This document shows, in pieces, positions 1 through 5,943 of a stretch of 31,282 bases of DNA (position 1 is its first letter; every line of letters begins with the position of its first letter). The notes under the pieces were generated by a model. It did not search any database. It was not told where the DNA came from and saw only the letters and a program-made list of their open reading frames with translations. The stretch is from a virus: IMG/VR virus record IMGVR_UViG_3300033980_000392, positions 1 through 31,282 of that record; one strand, written 5' to 3'. The translations under genes and the position numbers were made by a program.

Positions 1-216
1 GATGAAGATGATAAAGCCCACTTTATTGAAGGGCCAAATGAGGAAGGTGCTTTTAAAATTCGTTCTGGTCAATACGGGTTTTTCTTTTTAAGTGAGATGG
101 AGAATCCTTTAAAATTGCTTAAAAGTCTTCGGATTGTGCAGTTTACCACCGTTGTTGCTAACGGAAAAGTGGTACGGGTTAAAAAGAAAAAAAGAGTGAA
201 TCATGAGTTGGACTGA
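1..216 (+). CDS. Hypothetical protein, C-terminal fragment
   Basis: The reading frame is open from the first base, so only the last 71 residues are visible and the start lies upstream. The fragment runs from an acidic start (DEDDKAHFIEGPNEEG) through a hydrophobic-aromatic stretch (GQYGFFFLSE) to a very basic tail (KVVRVKKKKR). The end overlaps the next start codon by 14 bases, as is usual in this plus-strand operon. I do not recognise the family. Its place at the head of the small early genes suggests an early phage protein, but that is inference. Confidence 0.6.
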   Translation, partial: DEDDKAHFIEGPNEEGAFKIRSGQYGFFFLSEMENPLKLLKSLRIVQFTTVVANGKVVRVKKKKRVNHELD

Positions 217-442
217 ACCGCAGCGTAACGATTTGTTTTATCACATAAACCGTATTTGTCGTGTGATGGATATGTATGGCATTGGCACACGTGATCCGAA
301 AAGGGTGTGTGATGCTTTGGAGGATATGTTATCCGCGCGTTTTGCTGGGGATGATGTTGTTGTTGCGGTGAAAGCGATTATCCAAGAAACGGGCAGGATT
401 CCTTTGCCTTCGGAGATTGAGGGGTATTTAAATGGAGAATGA
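203..442 (+). CDS. Small hypothetical early protein
   Basis: This 79-residue protein has no recognised motif. It is predicted mostly helical, with an acidic middle (DALEDMLSARFAGDDVVVAV) and a proline-containing end (TGRIPLPSEIEGYL). The start ATG lies inside the 3' end of the preceding frame and the stop overlaps the next start by 11 bases, so translation is probably coupled. No membrane segment or signal peptide is visible. The gene is supported by the chain of overlaps rather than by homology. Confidence 0.6.
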   Translation: MSWTEPQRNDLFYHINRICRVMDMYGIGTRDPKRVCDALEDMLSARFAGDDVVVAVKAIIQETGRIPLPSEIEGYLNGE

Positions 443-605
443 AGAGATAAATAATGCAAAGAAAAACAGTTTAGTGTGTATGCAACATTTTCGTGACGGA
501 ATAAATAAACCTTTGTATGAAATGGGATTTAGCGTTGCTGAACATTGTTACTTAGACGGTGTTTTGCGTGACCTTATAAGGAGTATGAGAGATAAAGATG
601 ATTGA
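432..605 (+). CDS. Small hypothetical early protein
   Basis: This 57-residue frame starts MENEEINNAKKNSLVC and ends RSMRDKDD. It overlaps the preceding gene by 11 bases and ends 29 bases before the next start. It fills the gap exactly between its neighbours. It contains two cysteines and a histidine (VCMQHF, AEHCYL) but no clear zinc-binding spacing. I do not recognise it. The call rests on operon tiling; there is only a weak ribosome binding site. Confidence 0.5.
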   Translation: MENEEINNAKKNSLVCMQHFRDGINKPLYEMGFSVAEHCYLDGVLRDLIRSMRDKDD

Positions 606-634
606 GGATTTTATTAAGCAAAAGGAGGAAAGCC

Positions 635-1060
635 ATGACGCATAAATACGAAAGAATTTCAAAGGTTATCACGGAAACTTTTGGGGAACCAAACCAGTTT
701 ATGAGCGACCATTATATTAAAAACCATGACGATCTTGTGCATTTTGCGTATGCAATTTTAGAGGAATTTGACGGGCCTCGTGTAGATGATGTTTTACTAA
801 AGGAATATGAACACGGACATTCTAAACATTTTTCTGAAAAGCAGTTAATTTTGGACACCATAAAACAGCTAACTGAGGAAGGCATTGTGCCTACCCGTAG
901 GTCTATATGTGATCGGTCAGGCATAGACATAGCCAGAGTATCAAACCTGCTTCAGTCTTTGCGATTGAAGGCCATTTTAGACAGTAGCATGACACATGGG
1001 GGGCGCAGAGTTGGCCGTATGGTTGAATCTTTCTCTATCAGAGATAATAAAGATGCTTAA
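635..1060 (+). CDS. Putative winged-helix DNA-binding protein
   Basis: The ATG at 635 is chosen because AAGGAGG sits just upstream; an in-frame TTG at 602 has no such site. The 141-residue product has an acidic helical N-terminal half. Its C-terminal half (residues 67-133) reads like a winged helix-turn-helix. It has a first helix (KQLILDTIKQLTEEG), a second (TRRSICDRSG), a candidate recognition helix (DIARVSNLLQSLRLKAIL) and a basic turn (HGGRRVGRMVESFSI) where the wing would lie. The family is not identified. A transcription regulator or a replication accessory protein are both possible. The stop overlaps the next gene by 8 bases. Confidence 0.6.
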   Translation: MTHKYERISKVITETFGEPNQFMSDHYIKNHDDLVHFAYAILEEFDGPRVDDVLLKEYEHGHSKHFSEKQLILDTIKQLTEEGIVPTRRSICDRSGIDIARVSNLLQSLRLKAILDSSMTHGGRRVGRMVESFSIRDNKDA

Positions 1061-1238
1061 AAAGTTGTTTGTTTACATTGAGAAAATGTTTATGTTCCTT
1101 TGGTTCGGGGTTACGGCTTTGTATTTTGCGGGTATTCTTTTTGGTTTTGAGAATCGTTCTTTAGTAGATTTTGCGCTTTTATTTGGATTTGCAGGATTTT
1201 TTATGTTTTGGGTGAGGCACCAGTATGAATCGCATTGA
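1053..1238 (+). CDS. Small two-TM membrane protein
   Basis: This 61-residue protein has two hydrophobic segments, about residues 10-28 (MFMFLWFGVTALYFAGILF) and 36-54 (LVDFALLFGFAGFFMFWV), separated by a short polar link (GFENRS). Lysines precede the first segment, so both termini probably face the cytoplasm. I chose the ATG overlapping the previous stop rather than an upstream in-frame ATG at 996 lying within the preceding gene. It could be a holin-like or superinfection-exclusion protein, but nothing specific supports either. Confidence 0.55.
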   Translation: MLKKLFVYIEKMFMFLWFGVTALYFAGILFGFENRSLVDFALLFGFAGFFMFWVRHQYESH

Positions 1239-1527
1239 GGTGATACAGCGATTAAAGGACGTGTTGCCGAAAACAGAGGCACCGTTTGTGGATATCTTTT
1301 TAAAGACGCTTGAGGTTGAATCGCGTCCGTCTGAGGGGTTGGTGGTTTTAAGACTCCCTGGGCGGCATTTGGGGAGTGTGGTGCAGCTTTATGGGTCCGC
1401 GCTAGAAAGATGCTTTGAAGAACCCAACGTGTGCATGATGAAGGGAAGCAAGGTTGAATGGATCAAGAAAGAAAGGGATTATGTTTTGCCAAGGAAAGAA
1501 ACGAAGGTGATGTGGTGGCAGAATTGA
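1225..1527 (+). CDS. Hypothetical early protein
   Basis: This 100-residue soluble protein starts inside the end of the membrane-protein gene (14-base overlap). It ends in TGATG, whose last three bases can be the start of the next gene. The N-terminal part looks helical and amphipathic. A central β-like stretch (GLVVLRLPGRHLGSVVQLYG) precedes a basic C-terminus ending in MWWQN. No family is recognised. The position and tight overlaps indicate membership of the same operon. Confidence 0.6.
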   Translation: MNRIEVIQRLKDVLPKTEAPFVDIFLKTLEVESRPSEGLVVLRLPGRHLGSVVQLYGSALERCFEEPNVCMMKGSKVEWIKKERDYVLPRKETKVMWWQN

Positions 1528-1820
1528 TGGAACCTTTGGAAGACAGAATTGTCAATGTGATTGATGATTTGTTTGGTCATCGTCGCACAAGATTTGGGTA
1601 TTTATCACCTATGGCTGATGATGATGATTTGCTGGTTTTAGGATTAGAGATTCTTAGGGAATTTGGCGTTCGGAATCCTGAAGAGGACACGCCATGGATA
1701 AAGGAATTTATGAAAAAAGAACAAGCCAGATTGGGAAAAGAAGAATTAGAACGGGATGTACGAAAAAAACAGTTTTTGCTGGAATCTAAACGATTTATTG
1801 AGAAGCCTTGCAATCTGTGA
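1527..1820 (+). CDS. Hypothetical early protein, last of the plus-strand early operon
   Basis: Starting at the ATG of the TGATG junction gives 97 residues. Alternatives in the same frame are a GTG at 1512 and an ATG at 1458, which would overlap the preceding gene more deeply. The product is acidic and helical, with an Asp cluster (MADDDDLLVLGLEILREFG). It ends in a charged helix (KEQARLGKEELERDVRKKQF). No known motif is visible. It is the last plus-strand gene before the structured intergenic region. Confidence 0.55.
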   Translation: MEPLEDRIVNVIDDLFGHRRTRFGYLSPMADDDDLLVLGLEILREFGVRNPEEDTPWIKEFMKKEQARLGKEELERDVRKKQFLLESKRFIEKPCNL

Positions 1821-1848
1821 CAAAATGTGATTAAGTTTTGCCAATAGA

Positions 1849-1885
1849 ACCCGCCACGCCTCTGATTCATGCGCACCAGGCGGGT
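1849..1885 (+). other. Stem-loop downstream of the plus-strand early operon
   Basis: ACCCGCC at 1849-1855 pairs perfectly with GGCGGGT at 1879-1885 around a 23-base loop. CGCCT and AGGCG offer an alternative pairing. There is no U-run after it, so it is unlikely to be a simple terminator. It is the first of four stem-loops in this gene-free stretch of about 316 bases. Confidence 0.4.
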
Positions 1886-1898
1886 CTTACTTGTCGGT

Positions 1899-1979
1899 GG
1901 GGAATTGACGAAAAATAGATAAACGTGTGTCACAAGTGGCATGGAGAAATCCTTGGAGGTTTGAATCCTCTGTTCCCCA
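1899..1979 (+). ncRNA. tRNA-like element, non-canonical
   Basis: The 3' half is tRNA-like. T stem GGAGG/CCTCT encloses the loop TTTGAAT, a good match to the conserved T-arm. The acceptor GGGGAAT (1899-1905) pairs with GTTCCCC (1972-1978), followed by A. The acceptor stem can extend two pairs further to nine. The D arm is poor: three pairs (ACG/CGT) and no GG in its loop. The best anticodon-like stem (GTGTC/GGCAT) has a six-base loop without U33. A variable arm GGA-GAAA-TCC is possible. CCA is not encoded. It is either a decayed tRNA or a tRNA-mimicking RNA; I do not assign an anticodon. Confidence 0.35.
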
Positions 1980-1998
1980 CAAACCGGCAGGTCATACT

Positions 1999-2030
1999 GG
2001 TTGTCTTGAGAGGATGCAAAACAGACAGCC
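1999..2030 (+). other. Stem-loop in the structured intergenic region
   Basis: GGTTGTCT (1999-2006) pairs with AGACAGCC (2023-2030), eight pairs with one G-U, around a 16-base loop. It lies between the tRNA-like element and the terminator-like hairpin. With its neighbours it suggests one folded transcript of about 280 bases. Confidence 0.4.
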
Positions 2031-2064
2031 TTAACAAGCCCTAAGCACCTATAGTGGTTTGTTT

Positions 2065-2132
2065 AAAAAGGGAGGATAAATCCTCACATCGTGCCTTATA
2101 AGGAATTTGACGATGTTGGTTCCTCCCTTTTT
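2065..2132. terminator. Nested hairpin between convergent operons, probably a bidirectional terminator
   Basis: AAAAAGGGAGGA (2065-2076) and TCCTCCCTTTTT (2121-2132) form a perfect 12-base-pair stem. Inside it ACATCGT (2086-2092) pairs with ACGATGT (2110-2116), enclosing CCTTATAAGG. The A and T tracts at the base give a U-run on either strand, and the element lies between the plus operon ending at 1820 and the minus gene ending at 2137. GAGGA-TAAA-TCCTC can form an alternative small hairpin using the 5' arm. The 44-base loop is larger than in a textbook terminator. Confidence 0.6.
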
Positions 2133-2136
2133 CCTT

Positions 2137-2436
2137 TTAGTATTTCCCTAAACGTTTGATGTCACGGTCAAGGTCATCTGGCCCGAAGGTGTCCATAGGC
2201 TTGATACGGGCGGTGTTGTTTTCGCGCAGCACGGCTTGCGATGGCTCAAGGTATTTCAGAGGTTTTTCAGGCTCGAATTGAGGGATTGTGATAACGCCTG
2301 TGATGGTCATGCCGATCATCATCATAATCAAGGCAGACGTGCTTTGCATTTTGATTTGGATGTGGTTGGCGGGGATCATTTGTGATAGTCCCCACATGAC
2401 GGCGGCGGCGATAAAGAGGTATTGAAACGGTAACAT
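2137..2436 (-). CDS. Membrane protein with two N-terminal TM segments
   Basis: The 99-residue product has hydrophobic segments at about residues 3-20 (PFQYLFIAAAVMWGLSQM) and 33-52 (TSALIMMMIGMTITGVITI). A polar tail ends in DRDIKRLGKY. The gene has a strong site (AAAGGAG) and its own upstream promoter of the TTAACC type, so it forms a one-gene unit at the end of the minus block. The family is not recognised. Two TM segments near the N-terminus fit a small inner-membrane protein such as a holin or exclusion factor, but this is not shown. Confidence 0.65.
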   Translation of the reverse strand: MLPFQYLFIAAAVMWGLSQMIPANHIQIKMQSTSALIMMMIGMTITGVITIPQFEPEKPLKYLEPSQAVLRENNTARIKPMDTFGPDDLDRDIKRLGKY

Positions 2437-2460
2437 AGTAGTGGTCTCCTTTGTTGTTGA

Positions 2461-2490
2461 TGTATAAGCACCATACCAACAAAGGGTTAA
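2461..2490 (-). promoter_or_regulatory. Putative promoter, TTAACC/TATACA family
   Basis: Read on the minus strand, TTAACC (-35) is followed by an 18-base spacer and TATACA (-10). The sequence upstream and through the spacer closely matches the region at 6821-6850, including the shared words AACC, TTAACCC and GGTAT-GTG. Both sit at a similar distance from an AAAGGA ribosome site. The -35 matches the sigma-70 consensus at only four of six bases, so an activator may be needed. Confidence 0.5.
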
Positions 2491-2498
2491 AAAAAGGT

Positions 2499-2954
2499 TT
2501 AGTATTTTGAATTTATGTCGGTTATTTCTTGCAACAAATCAATGACTTCTTTGGGTATGCCGTTTGAAAAGTCGTGAGATGTTCCGATAAGTTTTTTGTG
2601 TTCTCCGAATGCGCTGCCTTTGATAGTTATTGTTTGTTCCTTTGCATGTACGTGCATTGAAATATAGTGTTCTTTTTTGTGTTTTATTCGGTGTGCCAAA
2701 GATGTTTGCCACGTCAAATGTATGTTTTCGTCACAGGATATAAAAATTGGAAGTGGACTTTCTATATCTTTTGGTAGTTCCGCCAAAAAAAGCATTGTGT
2801 TTACTGCGGATTTTGGGTTTACAAATTCCCTATTAAAATCAGTCCATTCTTTTTTTTCATAATCACTGCCACACCATCCTTTTTTTGATTCATAAATAAA
2901 AATAGACCAAAGTTTTTCATAGCATTCTTTTCGTGTCATAAATCGCGTTAGCAT
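2499..2954 (-). CDS. Hypothetical protein
   Basis: This 151-residue soluble protein begins MLTRFMTRKECYEKLW. It has an N-terminal Trp/Lys-rich helical portion and a β-rich second half (HYISMHVHAKEQTITIKG). The ATG shares its A with the stop of the upstream 43-residue gene (TAATG), so translational coupling is likely; an internal ATG at residue 6 is an alternative. No known domain is recognised. It is the last gene of the long run of closely spaced minus-strand genes that begins at 5872. Confidence 0.6.
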   Translation of the reverse strand: MLTRFMTRKECYEKLWSIFIYESKKGWCGSDYEKKEWTDFNREFVNPKSAVNTMLFLAELPKDIESPLPIFISCDENIHLTWQTSLAHRIKHKKEHYISMHVHAKEQTITIKGSAFGEHKKLIGTSHDFSNGIPKEVIDLLQEITDINSKY

Positions 2955-3085
2955 TATTGATTTTCCAGTTCTTTTTTCAGTTTTAGAATCAAAGGTTTTG
3001 CTGCATCTGGTAAAGGTTTTCCGGTCATGGATTTAAGAATTGATCCTTTGAGTAGGTAAATCAAAGTGTAGATTTCGTATTGCAT
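2954..3085 (-). CDS. Small hypothetical protein (43 residues)
   Basis: A 43-codon frame reads MQYEIYTLIYLLKGSILK and ends KKELENQ. It tiles exactly between its neighbours. Its ATG lies four bases after the upstream stop in the sequence TAAACCCATG, a junction also found at the next gene upstream, and its own stop overlaps the following ATG. A leucine/isoleucine-rich N-terminal helix is followed by a basic segment. The function is unknown; the case rests on tiling and repeated junction architecture. Confidence 0.5.
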   Translation of the reverse strand: MQYEIYTLIYLLKGSILKSMTGKPLPDAAKPLILKLKKELENQ

Positions 3086-3089
3086 GGGT

Positions 3090-3485
3090 TTAATCCAGTG
3101 TTATGGAGATGGGATTTGTTTGGAGATATTCGTTCACCATTTCATCCACCAGAGGCTTTAGGCGGTTGTATTCGTCGTTGCGTATTTGTTGAATTTGTCC
3201 GTTTTTCATACCAATGGTGCAAACGCTATGTTCGTAAGCCACGGCCATAGATGTGGCATAGTCTTTTTTTAAAGTTTCAATAAAATACTGTTTTGAAAAG
3301 TATTTTTTATGCTGTGGGTTTGGTGGTTGGTAAAATAAATCTGTAGGTTTTTGTTTCGTATGTCGTTTGTAAAGCTCTTGATGAAACAAAAAATGATCTT
3401 CCACGTTTTTAACGTACTTACAAAAGCATACGGTGAACTTATGTTTAAGTTTAAAATCAATAATTTTGCATAAATTGACGTACAT
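3090..3485 (-). CDS. Hypothetical protein
   Basis: This 131-residue protein is rich in Lys, Tyr and Phe. The N-terminal third has three cysteines (VNLCKI, TVCFCKY); the C-terminal third is acidic and helical (RLKPLVDEMVNEYLQTNP). It begins four bases after the upstream stop (TAAACCCATG) with only GGA as a weak ribosome site, so it probably depends on coupling. No family is recognised. Confidence 0.55.
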   Translation of the reverse strand: MYVNLCKIIDFKLKHKFTVCFCKYVKNVEDHFLFHQELYKRHTKQKPTDLFYQPPNPQHKKYFSKQYFIETLKKDYATSMAVAYEHSVCTIGMKNGQIQQIRNDEYNRLKPLVDEMVNEYLQTNPISITLD

Positions 3486-3489
3486 GGGT

Positions 3490-3756
3490 TTAGTCCAAGA
3501 TTGCGTAAACGTTTTTTTCGTCGGGTTGTTTTTTGCGTTTCCGTTTCATGAAAAAGTGGATGGAATCGGCAAGAGAGGCTAGGGCAATGCAAAGGCATAG
3601 GCTGGCTAGGCCAACGCCCACAGGGGCTAGGATCACGGGCAAAGGTAAGGACGTGCCATCGTCATTTTTAAGCAAGAACAAAAAGCCAGAGCATAGCAGC
3701 AAAGACAAAAGGATAAAAAACAGATCAAGGATGATGTAAAAGGCTGGGCTTTTCAT
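3490..3756 (-). CDS. Two-TM membrane protein
   Basis: Two long hydrophobic segments, about residues 6-29 (FYIILDLFFILLSLLLCSGF) and 40-65 (PVILAPVGVGLASLCLCIAL), flank a short polar turn with Asp-Asp. A strongly basic cytoplasmic-type patch follows (KRKRKKQ). The ribosome site AAAGGAA is well spaced. Its neighbour upstream is also membrane-associated, so the two may act together. The function is unknown. Confidence 0.65.
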   Translation of the reverse strand: MKSPAFYIILDLFFILLSLLLCSGFLFLLKNDDGTSLPLPVILAPVGVGLASLCLCIALASLADSIHFFMKRKRKKQPDEKNVYAILD

Positions 3757-3767
3757 AGTGATTCCTT

Positions 3768-3983
3768 TTATCGGTTAAATGTGCGGTTACAAAAAAACCT
3801 GATGACATGGCACAGGATCGGAAACGGCAAAACTTTGATAATTTTTTCCGCGTCTTCGGTCATGCCAGCGATATAATACAATGCCAAGATGGGCAAAAGG
3901 ATTATCAGGAAAAAGTTTCCTATGTTTTTTAATAAATAACTTGTCAAAAACAGGGCTTTTTTAAGATGTTCTTTGTTGTCCAT
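3768..3983 (-). CDS. Small single-TM membrane protein
   Basis: I start at the ATG eight bases beyond the upstream stop, giving 71 residues. An earlier in-frame ATG at 4025 would run back into the upstream gene. The product has a charged start (MDNKEHLKKALF) and one strong hydrophobic stretch (about residues 22-40, GNFFLIILLPILALYYIAGM). It ends in a basic tail with two cysteines (LCHVIRFFCNRTFNR). The family is not recognised. Confidence 0.55.
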   Translation of the reverse strand: MDNKEHLKKALFLTSYLLKNIGNFFLIILLPILALYYIAGMTEDAEKIIKVLPFPILCHVIRFFCNRTFNR

Positions 3984-3990
3984 AATTCCA

Positions 3991-4221
3991 TCACGATACG
4001 ATTTTGTGGTGTTCTGTCCATTCACGCGGCATGGACGTTTTAAGCATCATCAGGTCATGGTTGATGTTCTTGATCTCTGTTCTGCATTCTGCCAGCGTTA
4101 CGGTTGCCCTGCGGCCTTCCTCATGGACAAAGAGGGCCTTGTGGCCGTGTTCTTCCATTTGGACCATGCAGCGCGTATAAAAGCCTAGGTCACGTAGTTT
4201 TTGGATGTAGATGGTGTTCAT
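3991..4221 (-). CDS. Small hypothetical protein
   Basis: This 76-residue soluble protein has a strong ribosome site (AAAAGGAGAATAACC before ATG), identical to that of the next gene upstream. The sequence contains an amphipathic helix (TLAECRTEIKNINHDLMML) and several histidines. No domain is recognised. The stop lies eight bases before the next start, so the genes are co-transcribed. Confidence 0.6.
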   Translation of the reverse strand: MNTIYIQKLRDLGFYTRCMVQMEEHGHKALFVHEEGRRATVTLAECRTEIKNINHDLMMLKTSMPREWTEHHKIVS

Positions 4222-4223
4222 GG

Positions 4224-4505
4224 TTATTCTCCTTTTGATTGTTTTATGATGGATTCCGCTTGGATGCCTACGTGTTTAAGTAAAATGTTTATAAAATCCT
4301 GTTGTGTCTCTGCTTTTTCCAAGGCTCCCGTCAAACTAAAGTTATTACCAAAAACAGTGTCACCGTTAAATGTGCCGATGCCTATTTCCCATTGATCGCG
4401 CTCGATGCTGTAACCTATGTTGAAAGTACAGTTTGGATGTCTTGATTTTAAAAGAGATTCTATAAGTTTGCATGTTGTGTAAGATTTTAGAAAGTCGCCT
4501 TCCAT
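4224..4505 (-). CDS. Small hypothetical protein
   Basis: The 93-residue product has an N-terminal helix (FLKSYTTCKLIESLLKS). A β-like middle follows (NIGYSIERDQWEIGIGTFNGD), then a helical end (GALEKAETQQDFINILLKHV). That pattern looks like a small α/β fold, but I do not recognise the family. The ribosome site AAAGGAGAATAACC is shared with the downstream gene, whose leader overlaps this stop. Confidence 0.6.
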   Translation of the reverse strand: MEGDFLKSYTTCKLIESLLKSRHPNCTFNIGYSIERDQWEIGIGTFNGDTVFGNNFSLTGALEKAETQQDFINILLKHVGIQAESIIKQSKGE

Positions 4506-4507
4506 GG

Positions 4508-4846
4508 TTATTCTCCTTTGATTTGATGGTTCATGATGGGGAATTTAATGGGATTGTATTCTTGTGGGTGTTCGGGATCAAAATGATACCTTTGCCAAGC
4601 TGACAGCTTGTCTTTTGGTAAATTAGGATTGTAGTCCTGAATAGGATTGTATTCTCGGTATCCGTAAGACGTTTCTGCGCGTTCTTTACCCCATTTGTTG
4701 GTTAGGCATGGGCTATTGAGTTTCTGTTGCTCTAGCAGCACGTGGGCGGCGAAGGCTTGCAGTTTTTCGCGGTCATCGGTTTGTCCAAAGATTTGATTGA
4801 TAAGATTGTCAATCATTTGGTAGGAAAGGATGTTATTTTGGTTCAT
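4508..4846 (-). CDS. Hypothetical protein
   Basis: Starting at the ATG preceded by AAGGAGACCAACC gives 112 residues; a longer frame to 4879 lacks that support. The N-terminus is helical and Gln/Asn-rich (MIDNLINQIFGQTDDREKLQAFAAHVLLEQQ). The C-terminal half is Pro, Tyr and Asn-rich with three YNP words (EYNPIQDYNP, EYNPIKF), probably extended. The function is unknown. It overlaps the stop of the upstream gene by 14 bases. Confidence 0.6.
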   Translation of the reverse strand: MNQNNILSYQMIDNLINQIFGQTDDREKLQAFAAHVLLEQQKLNSPCLTNKWGKERAETSYGYREYNPIQDYNPNLPKDKLSAWQRYHFDPEHPQEYNPIKFPIMNHQIKGE

Positions 4847-5057
4847 GGTTGGTCTCCTTGTTAAAAAGTTGGCTTGCATCTTCTAAAATCTTTTTTGCTA
4901 AGTTTATACTAAATTTTAATATGGTTACTCTACCTGTGCCGGAAACTAAAAAATGTGATTCTCGTTCTAACAGAGCAATCGCTTGTTCAATGTGTTCGAT
5001 CGCTTGTATTCTGTTGTTTTTTACAAAAATAAGTTCGTAATCAGGTCTATCAGTCAT
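4833..5057 (-). CDS. Small hypothetical protein
   Basis: The chosen ATG has AAAGGA upstream and yields 74 residues. The protein has a likely coiled or amphipathic helix (RIQAIEHIEQAIALLERES), a short Gly-rich turn (VSGTGRVTIL) and a second helix (KFSINLAKKILEDASQLF). It overlaps its neighbours by 8 and 14 bases. A longer upstream frame exists but would run through the XRE gene. The family is not recognised. Confidence 0.6.
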   Translation of the reverse strand: MTDRPDYELIFVKNNRIQAIEHIEQAIALLERESHFLVSGTGRVTILKFSINLAKKILEDASQLFNKETNHEPK

Positions 5058-5235
5058 TAGATTGGTCCTTTTGTTTGACAAGGTGTTTGATAAGCAGTTC
5101 CATGGATTTGGGGATGGGGTATTCGCCGGATTCATAGGATCGGATCGTGCGCACGCATTTACCCACAAGAGCGCATAGTCCTGTTTGACTGACGCCCAAG
5201 TGTAGCCTTGCTTGTTTAAATTGCTCGGGTGTCAT
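5050..5235 (-). CDS. XRE-family helix-turn-helix regulator
   Basis: This 61-residue protein is almost entirely one Cro/C1-type helix-turn-helix domain. Helices 2-3 lie at about residues 15-37 (SQTGLCALVGKCVRTIRSYE), followed by the typical SGEYPIP turn. There is no dimerisation or effector domain, so it is Cro-sized. It is the only clear transcription regulator in the minus block and is encoded within the transcription unit headed by the operator-bearing promoter at 5902-5930. It could therefore bind that operator, which is inference. The ribosome site is AAAGGAACC. Confidence 0.75.
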   Translation of the reverse strand: MTPEQFKQARLHLGVSQTGLCALVGKCVRTIRSYESGEYPIPKSMELLIKHLVKQKDQSND

Positions 5236-5675
5236 TTGTGGTGGTTCCTTTGGGGCTTTGGTTCATAGTCGGGATCGAGGAAAAAGTCGGTGTAGGCTTT
5301 ATAGAGGCCCGACAAAAAAGCTGGTTCCATTTCCTTTCTTTTATTTAGGTCTGGATAGAATTTTTGATGCACTTCTTTGTTTTCATACGGTGTTTTGATG
5401 ACATAGTTTGTGATGGTTTCGTCACCAAAATTTATTGAAAATGTATTGTAAGCAATACTAGGCAAGGTCCATGTTAGCGTAAATGTTTTGCAGGACAAAG
5501 CCACAGCAACATTGGCTTCAGGATAAAGCGGCTCCCCCGTGCGGCTATGATAATACAGCGGCAAAAGATTGCAGATTATGTCTAGGGTTTCATACTCTGT
5601 TTCAAAAAGCGCGCGATTAAGTTTTTTCCTTAGTTTGCTAAGGCAATGGGTTTTTAAGGGGTTTTCGTCGGTCAT
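5232..5675 (-). CDS. Hypothetical protein
   Basis: This 147-residue soluble protein has an N-terminal helical part (LSKLRKKLNRALFETEYETL). The middle looks β-rich (VAVALSCKTFTLTWTLPSIA) and the helical C-terminus ends in a basic Pro/His tail (DPDYEPKPQRNHHK). It overlaps both neighbours by four bases (ATGA type), so it is coupled to the membrane protein upstream and the XRE gene downstream. No family is recognised. Confidence 0.6.
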   Translation of the reverse strand: MTDENPLKTHCLSKLRKKLNRALFETEYETLDIICNLLPLYYHSRTGEPLYPEANVAVALSCKTFTLTWTLPSIAYNTFSINFGDETITNYVIKTPYENKEVHQKFYPDLNKRKEMEPAFLSGLYKAYTDFFLDPDYEPKPQRNHHK

Positions 5676-5872
5676 GGTTGGTTTCCTTTTTCAAGCGTGG
5701 TGATTCTGGCCTCTAATCGCAAATATGCTCTGCTGTTTTCGGCGCAACGTTCATGCAATCGTTTAATGTCTTCCACAGTCCGCCTGTCTTGTCTGAGGGA
5801 CAGATAATGCAGCACGGTAAAGCCAAAACAGATAATGGTTATAATGGTTAGAATGATACTGGATATGGTCAT
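5672..5872 (-). CDS. Membrane-anchored coiled-coil protein
   Basis: I use the ATG preceded by AAAAGGAAACG, giving 66 residues. Residues 3-24 form one TM segment (ISSIILTIITIICFGFTVLH). The remainder is a charged, heptad-like helix (DRRTVEDIKRLHERCAENSRAY and LRLEARITTLEKG). The topology is like a phage inner-membrane spanin or a small accessory membrane protein, but it sits among early genes and not the lysis cassette. It is the first gene behind the promoter at 5902-5930. Confidence 0.6.
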   Translation of the reverse strand: MTISSIILTIITIICFGFTVLHYLSLRQDRRTVEDIKRLHERCAENSRAYLRLEARITTLEKGNQP

Positions 5873-5901
5873 AAACGTTTCCTTTTGTTGATGATAGATA
5901 T

Positions 5902-5930
5902 ACAATACGGCAATACTTGCAGGTTGTCAA
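5902..5930 (-). promoter_or_regulatory. Promoter with degenerate TGCAATAATTGCA-type operator (copy 4)
   Basis: On the minus strand TTGACA is followed by a 17-base spacer and TATTGT. The spacer contains TGCAAGTATTGCC, a degenerate version of the palindrome found in the other three copies. An additional ATTGCA half-site lies just upstream of the -35 (5938-5943), as at the copy at 7795-7823. The promoter precedes the gene starting at 5872 and probably drives the closely spaced genes down to 2499. Confidence 0.75.
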
Positions 5931-5943
5931 GGAAGAAATTGCA

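Noticed and set aside
602-634. TTG start extending the winged-helix gene upstream
   Set aside because: The extension is basic and overlaps the ribosome site AAGGAGG that serves the ATG at 635.
1899-1979. Canonical tRNA gene
   Set aside because: The T arm and acceptor stem are good, but the D loop lacks GG and the best anticodon loop has six bases without U33. I kept it only as a tRNA-like element.
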